Positions 1-11,394 of a stretch of 64,000 bases of DNA are shown here, in pieces. The number at the start of each line of letters is the position of its first letter. The first letter of the stretch is position 1. The stretch is from Limnomonas spitsbergensis (taxonomy: Eukaryota > Chlorophyta > Chlorophyceae > Chlamydomonadales), in contig JAYJMM010000100.1 of the NCBI GenBank assembly GCA_037349105.1, forward strand, positions 992,001 through 1,056,000, in the 5' to 3' direction. The notes under the pieces were generated by a model. The model saw nothing but the letters and a program-made list of their open reading frames with translations. It had not been told where the DNA came from and searched no databases. The position numbers and the translations under genes are program-made.

Positions 1-129
1 ATGAAAGTCAGGAAATGGGGGAGTGGGGGCTACAGAAGGGGCATTAAAGATTTAGACCAAAATATATAGAGCAAGTGGGCCACTAGGGCCCATCTATAGC
101 ATTTGGGGGGAGGGGTCCTTATGGCGGAG

Positions 130-1380
130 GGGTCAGAGAGCGCTGGGGGAAGGGGGGACTGGTGGCGGAGGATGTAAGAGTGCGCTGGGGGGATGGGGGC
201 TTGGCGGCAGCGGAGGTCAGAGTGTACTGGGGGGATGGGGGACTGGTGGCGGTGGAGGTCAGTGTGTGCTGGGGGAGGGGGGACTGGTGGCGGAGGATGT
301 CAGGGTGCGATGGGGGGAGGGGGGCTTCGTGGCGGAGGAGGTCAGAGTGGGCTGGGGGAAGGGGGGCAAGTGGCGGAGGAGGTCAGGGTGTGCTGAAGGG
401 AGGGGGGCTTGGTGGCGGAGGTGAGAGTGCGCTGGGGGGAGGGGGACTAGTGGCGGAGGAGGTCAGAGTGCGCTAGGGGGAGGGGGGACAAGTGGCGGAG
501 GAGGTCAGGGTGCGCTGAAGGGAGGGGGACTAGTGGCGGAGGAGGTCAGAGTTCGCTGGGGGGAGGGGGACTAGTGGCGGAGGAGGTCAGAGTGCGCTGG
601 CGGAAGGGGGGCTTGGTGGCGGAGGAGGTCAGAGTGTGCTGGGGCCGGGGAGGGGGGACTGGTGGCGGAAGAGGTCAGAGTGCGCTTGAGGGAGGGGGGG
701 GGCGGTGGCGAAGGAGGTAGGTCAGAGTGCGCTGGGGGTAGAGGGGGACTGGTGGCCAAAGAGTTCAGAGTGTGCTGGGGAGAGGGGGGGCTAGTGGCGG
801 AGGAGGTCAGAGTGCGCTAGGGGGAGGGGAAACTGCTGGCAGAGGAGGTCAGAGTGCGCTCGTGGGAGGGGGGACTGCTGCAGAGGAGGTCAGAGTGCGC
901 TGGTGGGAGGGGGGCTGGTGGTGGAGGAGGTCAAAGTGCGCTGGGGGAGGGGGGACTGGATGCGGAGGAGGTAAGACGGACTGCGCTGAGGGAGGGTAGA
1001 CTGCTGGCGGAGGAGGTCAGAGTGCACTGGGCGGAGGTGGGCTGGTGGCGGAGGAGGTAAGATTGCGCTTGAGGGAAAGGGGCGGTGGTGGAGGAGGTCA
1101 GAGTGCGGTGGGGATAGGGAAGGATTGGTGGCCAAGGAAGTCAGATTGTGCTGGGAGGAGGGGGGGCTGGTGGCGGAGGAGGTCAGAGTGCGCTGTGGGG
1201 AGGGGGACTGGTTGCGGAGGAGGTTAGTCAGAGTGCGCTGGGGGGAGAGGGGGCTGGTGGCAGAGGAGGTCAGAGTGCGCTGGGGGAGGGGGGCTTGATG
1301 GCGGAGGAGGTCAGAGTGGACGGGGGGCAGGGGGGACTGGTGGCGGAGGAGGTCAGAGTGCGCTGGGGGGAGGGGAGACC
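130..1380. repeat. GC-rich minisatellite, unit about 40 bp
   Basis: About thirty imperfect units run through this stretch. Each contains GGAGGAGGTCAGAGTGCGCT followed by a G-run and a variant of GGACTGGTGGC. Unit length drifts by a few bases, so the open frames on both strands here are by-products of the repeat. The first 130 bases carry nothing I recognise. Confidence 0.9.
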
Positions 1381-1790
1381 AAACCCATCATCCTCTTGTA
1401 GGCCACTCTTTCGATTCGCACCGGCACCTGACACTAGCTTGCAGGCCCCATCCGCAAACAACGAGAGCGCCGCCTCAATTATGCCATGTGAGCCCTAGTC
1501 GACTACTCCCCGCCCCCAACCAATCAACCATTCCGCCCCCTCCCCCCTACCATAGAGTGCATTGCCACAGTGTGACACCCCCTTCTGGCTACGCTCAAAT
1601 GCCTGTGGGGTATCCAGTGCGACCCCCTTTGGCGCCTGACCCTGAATGGCGTGAATGAAGGCAGCTGGTGGCCACTCGTGATAGAAGTCACTTTCAACCA
1701 CTTGTGCCAATGCGGATGTCCCCCTGAACCCCACAACCTGGCAGCCCCCCTTCCACCGGACTGTGCAGCTCACACTTTGTTAAATCCTAG
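1375..1790 (-). repeat. Dispersed repeat family R2, copy 1
   Basis: This block matches 12770-13125 in reverse complement and part of 2985-3130 in the same orientation. The shared core includes CTCAAATGCCTGTGGGGTAT and GCGACCCCCTTTGGCGCCTGA. The open frame on the minus strand resembles the one in the 12.8-kb copy (both contain a DGA-KL-SG pattern), but no known domain is visible. Possibly an old mobile element fragment. Confidence 0.6.
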
Positions 1791-2708
1791 CAAAAGATTT
1801 GCAGCGGTATCAGGGTTTGTATGTCGGACTGATTCGTGCTGCTCACAGTTGAGTGCTAACGTGTGCAAATAAAACTGGATATTTTGCAGGCAGAAAGCAC
1901 GGTCAGGACGTCATGCAAGTATGTTAGCGCTGTACTGCAGCAGTCATGCAAGCAAGACAGGCATGGCAGCCGGGGGCAATGCAATATGTTTATAACGCTA
2001 CACACTGACACCTCTGGGCCTTGCTCACACACAAAGCTCGGCCACGTCGACAAACAAAACATCTGCTACGAAACTCAAGAGAGAAGGGTTGATGTAATCA
2101 TGCAATATGTACACCCACTACATTGTGCACCAATACCTCTACCCTGTTGCCACGTGCATACTGCGATCGTGCCTGGGAGTTGAAGGGGATGAGGAGGCAC
2201 TTTTCATTTACATTGGCCCAGAAATGAAATCACAAAAAACAGAACAAAAAATAAAAGACATGGAGCATGCCCTAGTGGCTCTACTTTCCCGACACCCGCA
2301 CCGGTGAACCCCACGATTCTCACTCTTGAGCCAGCCACATTGATGCCTTTAACAAGCCATGTCATGCTAGCCTAACGGTTCATCTCCCAGCCATCTGTTG
2401 TGAGCAGTCAGTCAGACAAGGAGCAAATGGCATAGTAAACCCAAGGGACCGAGTCTGGCCGCATGTCTGTTGAGGCCACACGCGGCATGCAGGAGACTGG
2501 CCATGCCCTGTCGGGGCACTGGGGCAGATGAGGAAAATCCTGCTCCTAGGGCAGGGAGCTATTCCGACGGAAGGGGGAGTCCGTGCATCTGCCGCCCCCA
2601 CACACACTAGGACCGCCCCATGTTGGTGGCAGTGATGCAGCAGTAGCTAGGAGCTGGTCCGGTCGGTAGCTAAAATGCAGCTGAGTCACAGTGATCAAAC
2701 AACTGGCA
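1791..2708. other. Intergenic, no gene recognised
   Basis: I see no exon with convincing splice sites or a known domain. Positions about 2008-2052 hold one copy of the short dispersed family R4 (CACCTCTGGGCC followed by AGCTCGGCCACGTCG), which is frequent at 19.7-23.7 kb. Confidence 0.5.
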
Positions 2709-3244
2709 CTACTTGGCGGCCTTTGGTAGGCGGTAGGCCCCATTGGCCCTCATCTGTGCTATCATCCCATATTTCACCTTGCGGCGGAAATCAAAGCCCA
2801 GCTGCCTGTTCGACCTGTTCCCTATGTCTGGTGCGGCTGCCCCAACCGCCCCCGCCAGCTTTTTTAAATACATTGATCCGCGGCGCCCACGGTCGACCGG
2901 CAGTTGCCGCAGGCAGTTGACCGTGGCCTTGAGCACCCCCGCCTTCACCTCCGCTTGTCGCGTCTGTGTTCGCGCCTAAGCCAGCATCCACTCTATGTAT
3001 GGCGGCGGCATTAGCAGCGACAGTGTGACACGAACTCCTGGCTACGTTCAAATGCCTGTGGGTATTCGGTGCGACCCCCTTTGGCACCTGAACCTGACTG
3101 GCATGAATGAAGGCTGCTGGTCCATTCGATATATGATGGCGTCGGCGGTGGCAGCGACGCCGCGGCAGCCCTGTCCACCATGATCTCATAGATGCGGGCC
3201 GCAACCCAGACACCCGCGTAGGCATCCAGCGCTGCATACTGGAT
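2709..3244 (-). CDS. Probable DEDDy 3'-5' exonuclease, last two exons only
   Basis: Two minus-strand exons are proposed: 3244-3179 and 2963-2709, joined in phase 0 and ending at a TAG stop. The first follows a CTGCAG acceptor and encodes IQYAALDAYAGVWVAAR followed by IYEIM. The Y-A-A-L-D-A-Y pattern is motif III of the RNase D/Werner-type exonuclease fold, where the Tyr and Asp contribute to the two-metal active site. The second exon encodes 84 residues, basic and without a recognised domain. The intron between them contains part of repeat R2. I could not find upstream exons carrying motif I (the D-x-E pair) or motif II between 3.25 and 5.2 kb, so this could be a fragment or a pseudogene. The link between the two exons rests only on phase and splice sites. 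Confidence 0.4.
2985..3130 (-). repeat. Dispersed repeat family R2, partial copy 2
   Basis: It shares CTACGTTCAAATGCCTGTGG and GCGACCCCCTTTGGCACCTGA with the copy at 1375-1790. It lies inside the proposed intron of the exonuclease-like gene. Confidence 0.6.
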
Positions 3245-4517
3245 CTGCAGGCAGGGTCAGAGATGATGATGGGGAAGGAGTGAAGAGGGAGCAGAGATGA
3301 CGATTGTGAAGAAGGCGACGGGAGGACAGGGCCCTGCTAAAAAATGTTTGGCTGCGCGGGCGCCCATGTGCATGCAGGGCGGCGAACTTAACGTGAACAA
3401 GCTGTGGCGTGCGCAAGCCACGCATTCCTATCCAAGGGCTACATATTTTATGATAAGCAGAAGAAACAACAAAACAACCGCCGGTACCCCCCTTCACTCA
3501 GCACCCCTCTCACGGAAACGGTATCCATTATTTTCCAGATACGGTATTAATCTAACTTTCAGGTGGGTATTCCCAGCATGCATGCACAATTTTCCCCACC
3601 CTTGAGCAGGGGGGAGATTATCCCCTACCCTTGTGCCAGCCCCAGCCTGAGCCCCAGAGCTGTCCTGAGAGCTGTCTTTACCAGGCCACGTCATGCTAGG
3701 CTAACGGTTTTTCTCCCAACCAAGCAACTGTTGTGTGAACTTCTCAGTCGGACAAGGAGCAAACTGCATAGTATTGTAAACAGTAACCCCGGTCTCCTTC
3801 AGCGGTAAGCGCTTTCGCCAGTCGACGACATTTCTTGCCTCAGATTTCATTGCTGCTCTTCACGTCGTGCACCTCGCACTGGGACCCGAAAATCACGAAG
3901 AGCAAATAGTTTGTGTTAGGAGGGGCGTTCGACTACGTGTATGAGGTCGCTTGGTTAGAATCTGCTGCTTCTGGACGGATCAGCTGGGTCCCCTGCTGGT
4001 CGACTTAGTTGCCAAGAATTTGTCCTGCGCCTGCCAGAAGCGCCTCGCACGACCCTCCGTGATCGATACCACGGAGACACCTACAGGTGATTAGCTGTGC
4101 TGCTGCAGCAGCACAGTTAGGCAGGACAACAGGAGCAGCGTTGTAGTTGCTCGAGCGAGAACATCGCCGTCGTCGAGGTTAGGTGGGCCCTTCCAGGCGA
4201 TGTCGCCAGAAGATACGTAATTTTGAGTTGTTATGTACCGGTAAAGGTGTTGCAAGTCTCGGAATTGTGCAGTGTGTGGGGTGCGGGTCATGGGGCAGCC
4301 CACGACGTAACCCGGACAAACTTGGTACCGGTACCAGTAGTACTCCTATTTTCGGCAGTGCCCATTTAGAAACTGCATGCCCTGCGTCACCCACACTGCC
4401 TAAGTGCTTGGCTCTTCACCATAAAATGAGTGCCAACCTCATCAGACCTCACTGGCTGACCTGCTACCACTTAGCTTGATAGTTTTAGTAAATCATGCAA
4501 TGCCAGCAATGGAGGTA
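3245..4517. other. No gene recognised
   Basis: Scattered short frames occur on both strands, but none has a recognisable domain or a convincing pair of splice sites. If the exonuclease-like gene is intact, its upstream exons should lie here or further right on the minus strand. Confidence 0.4.
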
Positions 4518-4544
4518 TGCATGCATGCATGCATGCATGCATGG
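4518..4544. repeat. GCAT microsatellite
   Basis: An uninterrupted run of about six and a half TGCA-type tetramers. Confidence 0.95.
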
Positions 4545-4549
4545 CAGTG

Positions 4550-4745
4550 ATGAGTCATCATGGCAGCCGCATGGTTCACCCACTGTTATCCAGCTACCTT
4601 TCAGCTCCATCACGGCCAATGGCAGAGGTGGGCCTGCTTCTGCACGCCCTGCTGCTTGGGCCGCCAGGTATAGAACGATTGGCCGGTCAAGGTTTGTCCG
4701 AATGAGCCCAGTGATTCGCGGCCCAGCAGCCAGCCAAACACGATC
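4550..4745 (-). repeat. SINE-like family (R1) copy, reverse orientation
   Basis: It carries the family core in reverse: the CAGCTACCTTTCAGCTCCA tail at the left, then GCTGCTTGGGCCGCCAGG and GGCCGGTCAAGGTTTG, and a GGCCCAGCAGCC end. See the copy at 34512 for the family description. Confidence 0.6.
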
Positions 4746-4871
4746 TCATGCGAACAAAAAATAAGCAATGAATCAACAGGGCGGCTTGACTGGTACTGAG
4801 GCCACCCCACTACCTCAATGCTTCAATGACTGGCCTTTCAAACCTGTCTGTAAATCTTCAGAGTCCCTTAC

Positions 4872-5215
4872 TTGGTACCCGTGCCCCCCCGCGTACCTGA
4901 GTCCTTGGTTACTGGGTACCCGTGCCCCCCCCGCGTACCCAAGTCCTTGGTTACTTGGTACCCGTGCCCCCCCGCGTAACCGAGTCCTTGGTTACTTGGT
5001 ACCCGTGCCCCCCCTGCGTACCCGAGTCCTTGGTTACTTGGTACCCGTGCCCCCCCGCGTACCCGAGTCCTTGGTTACTTGGTACCCGTGCCCCCCCGCG
5101 TACCCGAGTCCTTGGTTACTCGGTACCCGTGCCCCCACGCGTACCCGAGTCCTTGGTTACTCGGTACCCGTGCCCCCCCGTGTACCCGAGTCCTTGGTTA
5201 CTTGGTACCCGTGCG
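4872..5215. repeat. 41-bp minisatellite with KpnI-type GGTACC in each unit
   Basis: About eight units of TTGGTACCCGTGCCCCCCCG plus TACCCGAGTCCTTGGTTAC. The array ends directly at the proposed acceptor CCCCAG of the exon starting at 5224. The pyrimidine-rich stretch of that acceptor is repeat-derived. Confidence 0.95.
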
Positions 5216-5223
5216 CTCCCCAG

Positions 5224-8200
5224 GGAGGACGGTCCCCTGTGCCCCTGGAGCAGCTCGGCATCAGAGCAAGTCCCACAGTCCCACAGGGCATGAGGGCCGG
5301 GGAGATGCCTGAGGGCCCAACAGTGCTTTGGCCCACAGAGCAGCTCAAGCTAGCACATGAGGCACAGGCCAGGGTGCAGGCTTTATCGCCGGACGCGGCT
5401 ACGCGAAATCATCAGCAGCAGCATCATCATCAGCAGCAGCACCTGTGGTCTTGGAACCTCGATGGGCCCATCAGCACATCAGCCGCTGCAGACCAGGCAA
5501 TCCAAGTGAGCGGGGCCTAGGCAATGCTAGGGGGCTGCAAGGGCCTTGAAGTTGCCTCGTTACCCCGGAGGGCATACCTAAGCAGGCAGCTGTGTGCTGA
5601 GCCAGCCCTCAACACTGCACACACACTATAATTTTCACAAATGCACAATCAACAGAGAGCACTCATTGCACCCTTCCAGCCCCGCCTCACCTCACTAAAT
5701 CCTGTTTCAGAAACCCAAAACCCTGTTTCAGAAACCTCTTCTTCTCCCTCTTGTTCCTAGGGTTTGCAGGGCATCCACTCTCGGTCACACCAAGCCAGGC
5801 CATTGTCGTCACACGTTGCCGCGTCTGCGGCATCGCCGCGGGACGCGGTGTCACCCATATCCTCCTGCTCCTCCTCCTCCTCCTGCTGCTCCGCGCAAGG
5901 GGCAGCAGGGATATCCTGCAGTTCTCGGATGTCCTCGAGTGAGGACCAGGCCTACGGGGAGGGCATGCAGCCGGGCAGCCCAGAGCGCAACCTACTGCAT
6001 GACAGGGATGGTGCGGCGAGGCTGATTCAGGTGAAGGGGGGTCTCTGCCTGCTGTCTAGGATCTTGGAATCCAGCAACTGATCAGCCGCTGTGCTCACTA
6101 CCCACCGGTGTCTATTTGAACTTCAGGTACCCTAAGAGTGTAGTTATTTTGTGCGCACTATTCCACTTTAGGCAGGCCACCACTGGGTCGATGGGGGCCA
6201 ATCCTTGACCAGCCTACAGCCGTTAGACCACCCTATAGGACTTGCTGCACCTGGCGCCCCCTGCTAATGGTTGTGATGAAGCTGAATTGTAGATGAAGTT
6301 CCTTCCAATTAATTGTGCCACTCATTTCCCACTCCCACCTGCTCTAGTGCCTACTCGCTTGAGCTTCCCATGGCATGCGCTATGCCCCCTTACCGTCTGA
6401 CCAAATTGAACTCGGGAGGGGTTACGAAATCAATCTGATCCTCCACGAATCCTCCATGTAGTGGAGGGCAGCTTCCGGACCCCTCACCTGCAGTGAGGAG
6501 CAGGGTAGGGCGCCCCCCTCGCGCACGATTTGGGGTCCCAATCGGTAGAGGCGCAAGCGCTCTAATGTTGCTCACCAGTTGCCACTCAAGCAGAAGAAGG
6601 TGTTGAACATCGCTGCTAGTAATCCTTGAAAATCTCTGCAAGCACTACGGCATAAATGGACATTGAACATCTCTGCAACCACTAAAGCATGAATAGATGT
6701 TGAACATTTTTGAAACCACCAGAGAGCTGAAACAGATGTTAAATGTTTTGTGCACCGTAGATTTGGTTTGCTTTCCTTCTGGTATGAACAGATGAACATG
6801 CTGCTCTCAGGGCAAACATTCGACCAAACCTATCAATTTTGAGTGAAAACTGGCGTCGACAAAAGATGATTAGTATCTTCATGTATCCCTCAACCCCACG
6901 CAACGTTAATGACAAGGCAAAGCAAATCTGCAGTATAGGGTACCAGGTATTCACATATAAATTATGTTTGACGCAGTGGGCCATAGCAGTTTTGACGAGT
7001 CCCATGCTGAGGGTCTGGCCTTGCTCAGAGCAGAAGCACTGAACCCTTATGGGTCTGGCCTTGCTCAGAGCAGGAGCACTGAACCCTTATGGGTCTGGCG
7101 TTGCTCAGAGCAGAAGCACTGAACCCTTATGGGTCTGGCCTTGCTCAGAGCAGAAGCACTGAACCCTTATGGGTCTGGCCTTGCTCAGAGCAGAAGCACT
7201 GAACCCTTATGGGTCTGGCCTTGCTCAGAGCAGGAGCACTGAACCCTTATGGGTCTGGCCTTGCTCAGAGCAGGAGCACTGAACCCTTATGGGTCTGGCC
7301 TTGCTCAGAGCAGGAGCACTGAACCCTTATGGGTCTGGCCTTGCTCAGAGGAGGAGCACTGAACCCTTATGGGTCTGGCCTTGCTCAGAGCTGGAGCACT
7401 GAACCCTTTTGGGTCTGGCCTTGCTCAGAGCAGGAGCACTGAACCTTTATGGGTCTGGCCTTGCTCAGAGCAGGAGCACTGAACCCTTATGGGTCTGGCC
7501 TTGCTCAGAGCAGGAGCACTGAACCCTTATGGGTCTGGCCTTGCTCAGAGCAGGAGCACTGAACCCTTATGGGTCTGGCCTTGCTCAGAGGAGGAGCACT
7601 GAACCCTTATGGGTCTGGCCTTGCTCAGAGCTGGAGCACTGAACCCTTTTGGGTCTGGCCTTGCTCAGAGCAGGAGCACTGAACCTTTATGGGTCTGGCC
7701 TTGCTCAGAGCAGGAGCACTGAACCCTTATGGGTCTGGCCTTGCTCAGAGCAGGAGCACTGAACCTTTATGGGTCTGGCCTTGCTCAGAGCAGGAGCACT
7801 GAACCTTTATGGGTCTGGCCTTGCTCAGAGTAGAAGCACTGAACCCTTATGGGCCTGGCCTTGCTCAGAGCAGAAGCACTGAACCCTTGTGGGTCTGGCC
7901 TTGCTCAGAGCAGAAGCACTGAACCCTCATGGGTCTGGCCTTGCTCAGAGCAGGAGCACTGAACCCTTATGGGTCTGGCCTTGCTCAGAGCAGGAGCACT
8001 GAACCTTTATGGGTCTGGCCTTGCTCAGAGCAGGAGCACTGAACCCTTATGGGTCTGGACTTGCTCAGAGCAGGAGCACTGAACCTTTATGGGTCTGGCC
8101 TTGCTCAGAGCAGGAGCACTGAACCCTTATGGGTCTGGCCTTGCTCAGAGCAGACGCACTGAACCCTTATGGGTCTGGCCTTGCTCAGAGCAGAAGCACT

Positions 8201-11200
8201 GAACCCTTATGGGTCTGGCCTTGCTCAGAGCAGGAGCACTGAACCCTTATGGGTTTGGCCTTGCTCAGAGCAGGAGCACTGAACCCTTATGGGTCTGGCC
8301 TTGCTCAGAGCTGGAGCACTGAACCCTTATGGGTCTGGCCTTGCTCAGAGCTGGAGCACTGAACCCTTATGGGTCTGGCCTTGCTCAGAGCAGGAGCACT
8401 GAACCTTTATGGGTCTGGCCTTGCTCAGAGCAGGAGCACTGAACCTTTATGGGTCTGGCCTTGCTCAGAGCAGAAGCACTGAACCCTTATGGGTCTGGCC
8501 TTGCTCAGAGCAGAAGCACTGAACCCTTATGGGTCTGGCCTTGCTCAGAGCAGGAGCACTGAACCCTTATGGGTCTGGCCTTGCTCAGAGCAGAAGCACT
8601 GAACCCTTATGGGTCTGGCCTTGCTCAGAGCAGGAGCACTGAACCCTTATAGGTCTGGCCTTGCTCAGAGCAGGAGCACTGAACCCTAAAACCTAAATCA
8701 TGCGCATTGCACAGTGAACCTTTGCACACGGCCAGTGTTTGAATTTCCTTTGTGGTCGCGGTTGCCTGCTGCCTCCAGGCGCCCCATGGACCCTGCCATG
8801 GCCTGAAATTAAACTAAAACTGAAACCTAATAACTGAAACCTCGAAACTGAAATACCGGTAGTGAAAAAGAAACGACCGAATCTTCCTCCTGGGCCTGCC
8901 TCCCGAATTTAACAGGCAGCATGGCGAAGGCACTCCAGGCCGATGCCGCTGACGCATCGTTGCGTTTCTAAGTATGAAGGGTTTCGAATGGCTCGCAAGG
9001 CATCGAAGAGCATGCCAGGCATGTCAGAGGTAGGTCGTCAAGGGCTAAGAGATTAGGGTTTAGGCCAGGCATGTGAAAAGAGGCAAGTGACGTGCCCCCG
9101 CATTCATGTGCCTGCCATTTATGGTCTTTGTTCCTCAAGATCCCGCCCCACCCGGGATTATCTTGTCCTTCACAGCAATTCTGCGAGCGCATGGGTTTAA
9201 TGCGACTTTTGGAGCCCTTTGGATGCGCATGAGTAAAAGCAGTCGTGCATCCTGAACAGGAGGTTCCCACTTTGCCTCTCTCCACTTTGTCATCTCCCTC
9301 CCTGGATTTCATTTGAATTGCTACAAGCTGCCCTCCATCACCACATCAACCTCATGCACATGCCTTCCATTCCGCCCCGCATGCTTCCCCTTTCGAGGGC
9401 ATGCAGTGTGCATATAGAATGACCCGTCCCAGCCCAGCCCAGCCCAGCCCAGCCCAGCCCAGCCCAGCCCAGCCCAGCCCATCCGAGCCCATCCGAGCCC
9501 ATCCTAGCCCATCCTAGCCCATCCTAGCCCATCCTAGCCCATCCTAGCCCATCCTAGCCCATCCTAGCCCATCCAGCCCATCCTAGCCCATCCAGCCCAT
9601 CCAGGCCATCCAGCAGTACAGTACAGTACAGTCTGGTCCAGTCCAATCCAGCCCAGCCCAGCCAGGCCAACTCATTCCATTCCAGTCCAGCCCAACCCAA
9701 GTCCAGTCAAGTCAATACCAGTCCAGCCTAATTCCAGGCCAGTCCAATCCAATCCAGTCCAATATAGTACAGTGGATATGTGGATAACCCAGACAGGGGG
9801 GGGGGCACTGCTGACGCACACTCCTCATGGTGCCCTTACAGTCCAATTTAAATCCACGGCCTTCACACGCCGATTCTGCGTAACCCCATGACAATCGGAC
9901 TTCAATCCACTGCCCACACAAGCCCTTTTTGCTCACCAGCAAACCGATTATAGTATTCTTACATATATGATATATCCACTGCCTTCCTGGCATGCAAGAA
10001 CCGAATCCCATTTGAGCAACATACACCCCCCCCTCCTCCCCTTCTTTGACTGCCTGTCATGACTCGTTGCCCCATGCTGACTCCTCTTGCACATTACTTT
10101 TCAGGCCCTTGATACCCAGAGCCATCCCAGCAGCGCTTCTCAACGTTTTACTGCCGGGTGCCAAAGCAGCGCCTGCCCGCCCCTCAACTTCCAGTCCCCC
10201 AGCAGCGCCGTCCAGCCCCCCAACTTCAGGTCCCCTGCCAAGCTCAGGAGCCTTCTGGCTATCCTGCAGCCACATCTGATGCCTCAGCCGTCGCCCCCGC
10301 AGCAGCCACGACCAACGGCCAACACCCGCACTCCCACCGCAGCAGGTTATCCCGCTCGCTTGATGCGGCGAGTGACTGCTGCCGCGCCCGGGGCAGGCGT
10401 CTTGCCCACAGCGCAGCCCCCGACTCGCACCAGATATAGGGCGAGCGATGACGGTGACGGTGTGCCCGCACCCGGCTCAACCCACCCAAGCCTGGCATCG
10501 AACGCCATGCCTGCCTCTGTGGGCGCGGACTCCGATCATGAGTGGCGGGAGCGAGCGGCTCGGCTGTTCAGTAGGGCGCCTCCCTTCGGTGCTCTGCAAC
10601 CTCCAGCGTCTCAGGTATGGTCGCTGCCGCGGCATGCACACTTGACGCTTGTTTGTGTGGCTGGTCTTGCATGAATGAACAAGCCGCTCAAGGAAGAGGC
10701 TCTGCAACCTCCAGGGCCTCAGGTAAGGCCGCCGCCGCCGCCACTCAAGGCAGGGGAAATAAATGATTTCACTCCTAGGGGCTCCCGAATGAGAGAGCAA
10801 CGGGTACTAGCATAAGGAGGGGTGCAACACTGCAGTATAGGGGTCAAACATGCTGATGTCACTCCTTGGGGGTTTGTAAGGATGCGCGGAATATAGTTGA
10901 AGCGTAGTCTCTTTTCAGCATTGCGATACCTCTTGGTGTAGTGGCCTTACAGGGTTGGCCAACCCATACATCCACCCACTCACACACCCACTTGCCTTCT
11001 CACACTCCACCCTCACTCGCACGCACAGTGGCATACACGCAGCCTTGGAGAGCATCGCCCCCGGCCGCTGATGCTGTCACGCCAGAGCTTCCCTGGTGCC
11101 GTCTCAGACATCCTCTTTCAGGGGACATCTGCAGCAGCGGCAGCAGCTGTGGCTGACCCCTGCGGAGCTCCTATCTGGTGGAGCTGCTCAGGAGCAAGCA

Positions 11201-11394
11201 GACTGGGTCAAGAGCAACCACCGCAACAGCAGCAGCAGCAGGTCGTGCTGCAGAGGGTGGTGCAGCGAGGCAGGAGTGTGTCAGGGGCTGCGTCGGAGCT
11301 TGGGGCGGGGCGGGCCCTGCCCAACACGATTCAGCTGCGCCGCATGTTGCTTGAGGCGCAGCTGAGGCGGGGTTACAAGCTGCCCAAAATTTAG
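5224..11394 (+). CDS. Unrecognised Ser/Pro/Gln-rich protein, four 3' exons
   Basis: Proposed exons are 5224-5505, 5761-6030, 10105-10614 and 11122-11394, all joined in phase 0 and ending at a TAG. Together they give 444 codons. The product is low-complexity. It has a QQQHHHQQQH tract in exon 1, a CSSSSSCCS tract in exon 2, Pro/Gln/Ser stretches in exon 3, and AAAAAA plus QQQQQQ tracts followed by a more ordered RRMLLEAQLRRGY end in exon 4. I recognise no domain and suggest no function. In-frame ATGs at 5290 and 5305 could be the start; otherwise further exons lie upstream. Exon 2 follows TTGTTCCTAG and ends at CAG/GTGAAG. Exon 3 ends at CAG/GTATGG, and a near copy of its last 24 bases plus donor recurs at 10697-10727. 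The unbroken phase is the main support, so individual exons remain unproven. Confidence 0.5.
6170..6305 (+). repeat. SINE-like family (R1) copy
   Basis: The order of blocks is CCACCACTGGGTCGATGGGG, CTTGACCAGCCTACAGCCG, GCTGCACCTGGCGCCCCCTG and a tail of GCTGAATTGTAGATGAAG. It lies in an intron of the 5.2-11.4 kb gene. Confidence 0.7.
6835..6945 (+). repeat. Dispersed repeat family R3, copy 1
   Basis: It contains TATCCCTCAACCCCACGCAA, CGTTAATGACAAGGCAAAGC and AAAACTGGCGTCGACAAAAG. The same order is found at 34090-34175 and 35440-35575. Confidence 0.6.
7005..8690. repeat. 40-bp minisatellite, about 42 copies
   Basis: The unit is GGGTCTGGCCTTGCTCAGAG followed by CAGGAGCACTGAACCCTTAT, repeated with single-base variants (CAGAAG, CTGGAG, GAGGAG). 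It fills most of the intron 6031-10104 of the unrecognised gene. Confidence 0.97.
8691..9427. other. Intron sequence, nothing recognised
   Basis: Unique-looking sequence between two arrays within the long intron. No domain or convincing exon is seen. Confidence 0.4.
9428..9780. repeat. AGCCC / ATCCTAGCCC simple repeat grading into CCAGT-type repeat
   Basis: It starts as perfect 5-bp CAGCC units, changes to 10-bp ATCCTAGCCC units, then decays into GTCCAGTCCAATCC-like repeats. The gradient suggests slippage with progressive divergence. Confidence 0.95.
10697..10727 (+). repeat. Copy of an exon tail with its splice donor
   Basis: GCTCTGCAACCTCCAGGGCC followed by TCAG/GTAAGG repeats the end of the exon at 10591-10618 (GCTCTGCAACCTCCAGCGTC, TCAG/GTATGG). 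It lies about 110 bp downstream in the following intron. Confidence 0.75.

Noticed and set aside
3800..3905. Exon-like frames on both strands (minus: NYLLFVIFGSQCEVHDV)
   Set aside because: No matching donor or acceptor in the right phase and no known domain; could not be linked to the exonuclease-like exons.
7005..8690. Possible CRISPR-like array
   Set aside because: Units are contiguous without spacers, the genome is eukaryotic, and there are no cas genes. The same applies to the 29-bp and 70-bp arrays.
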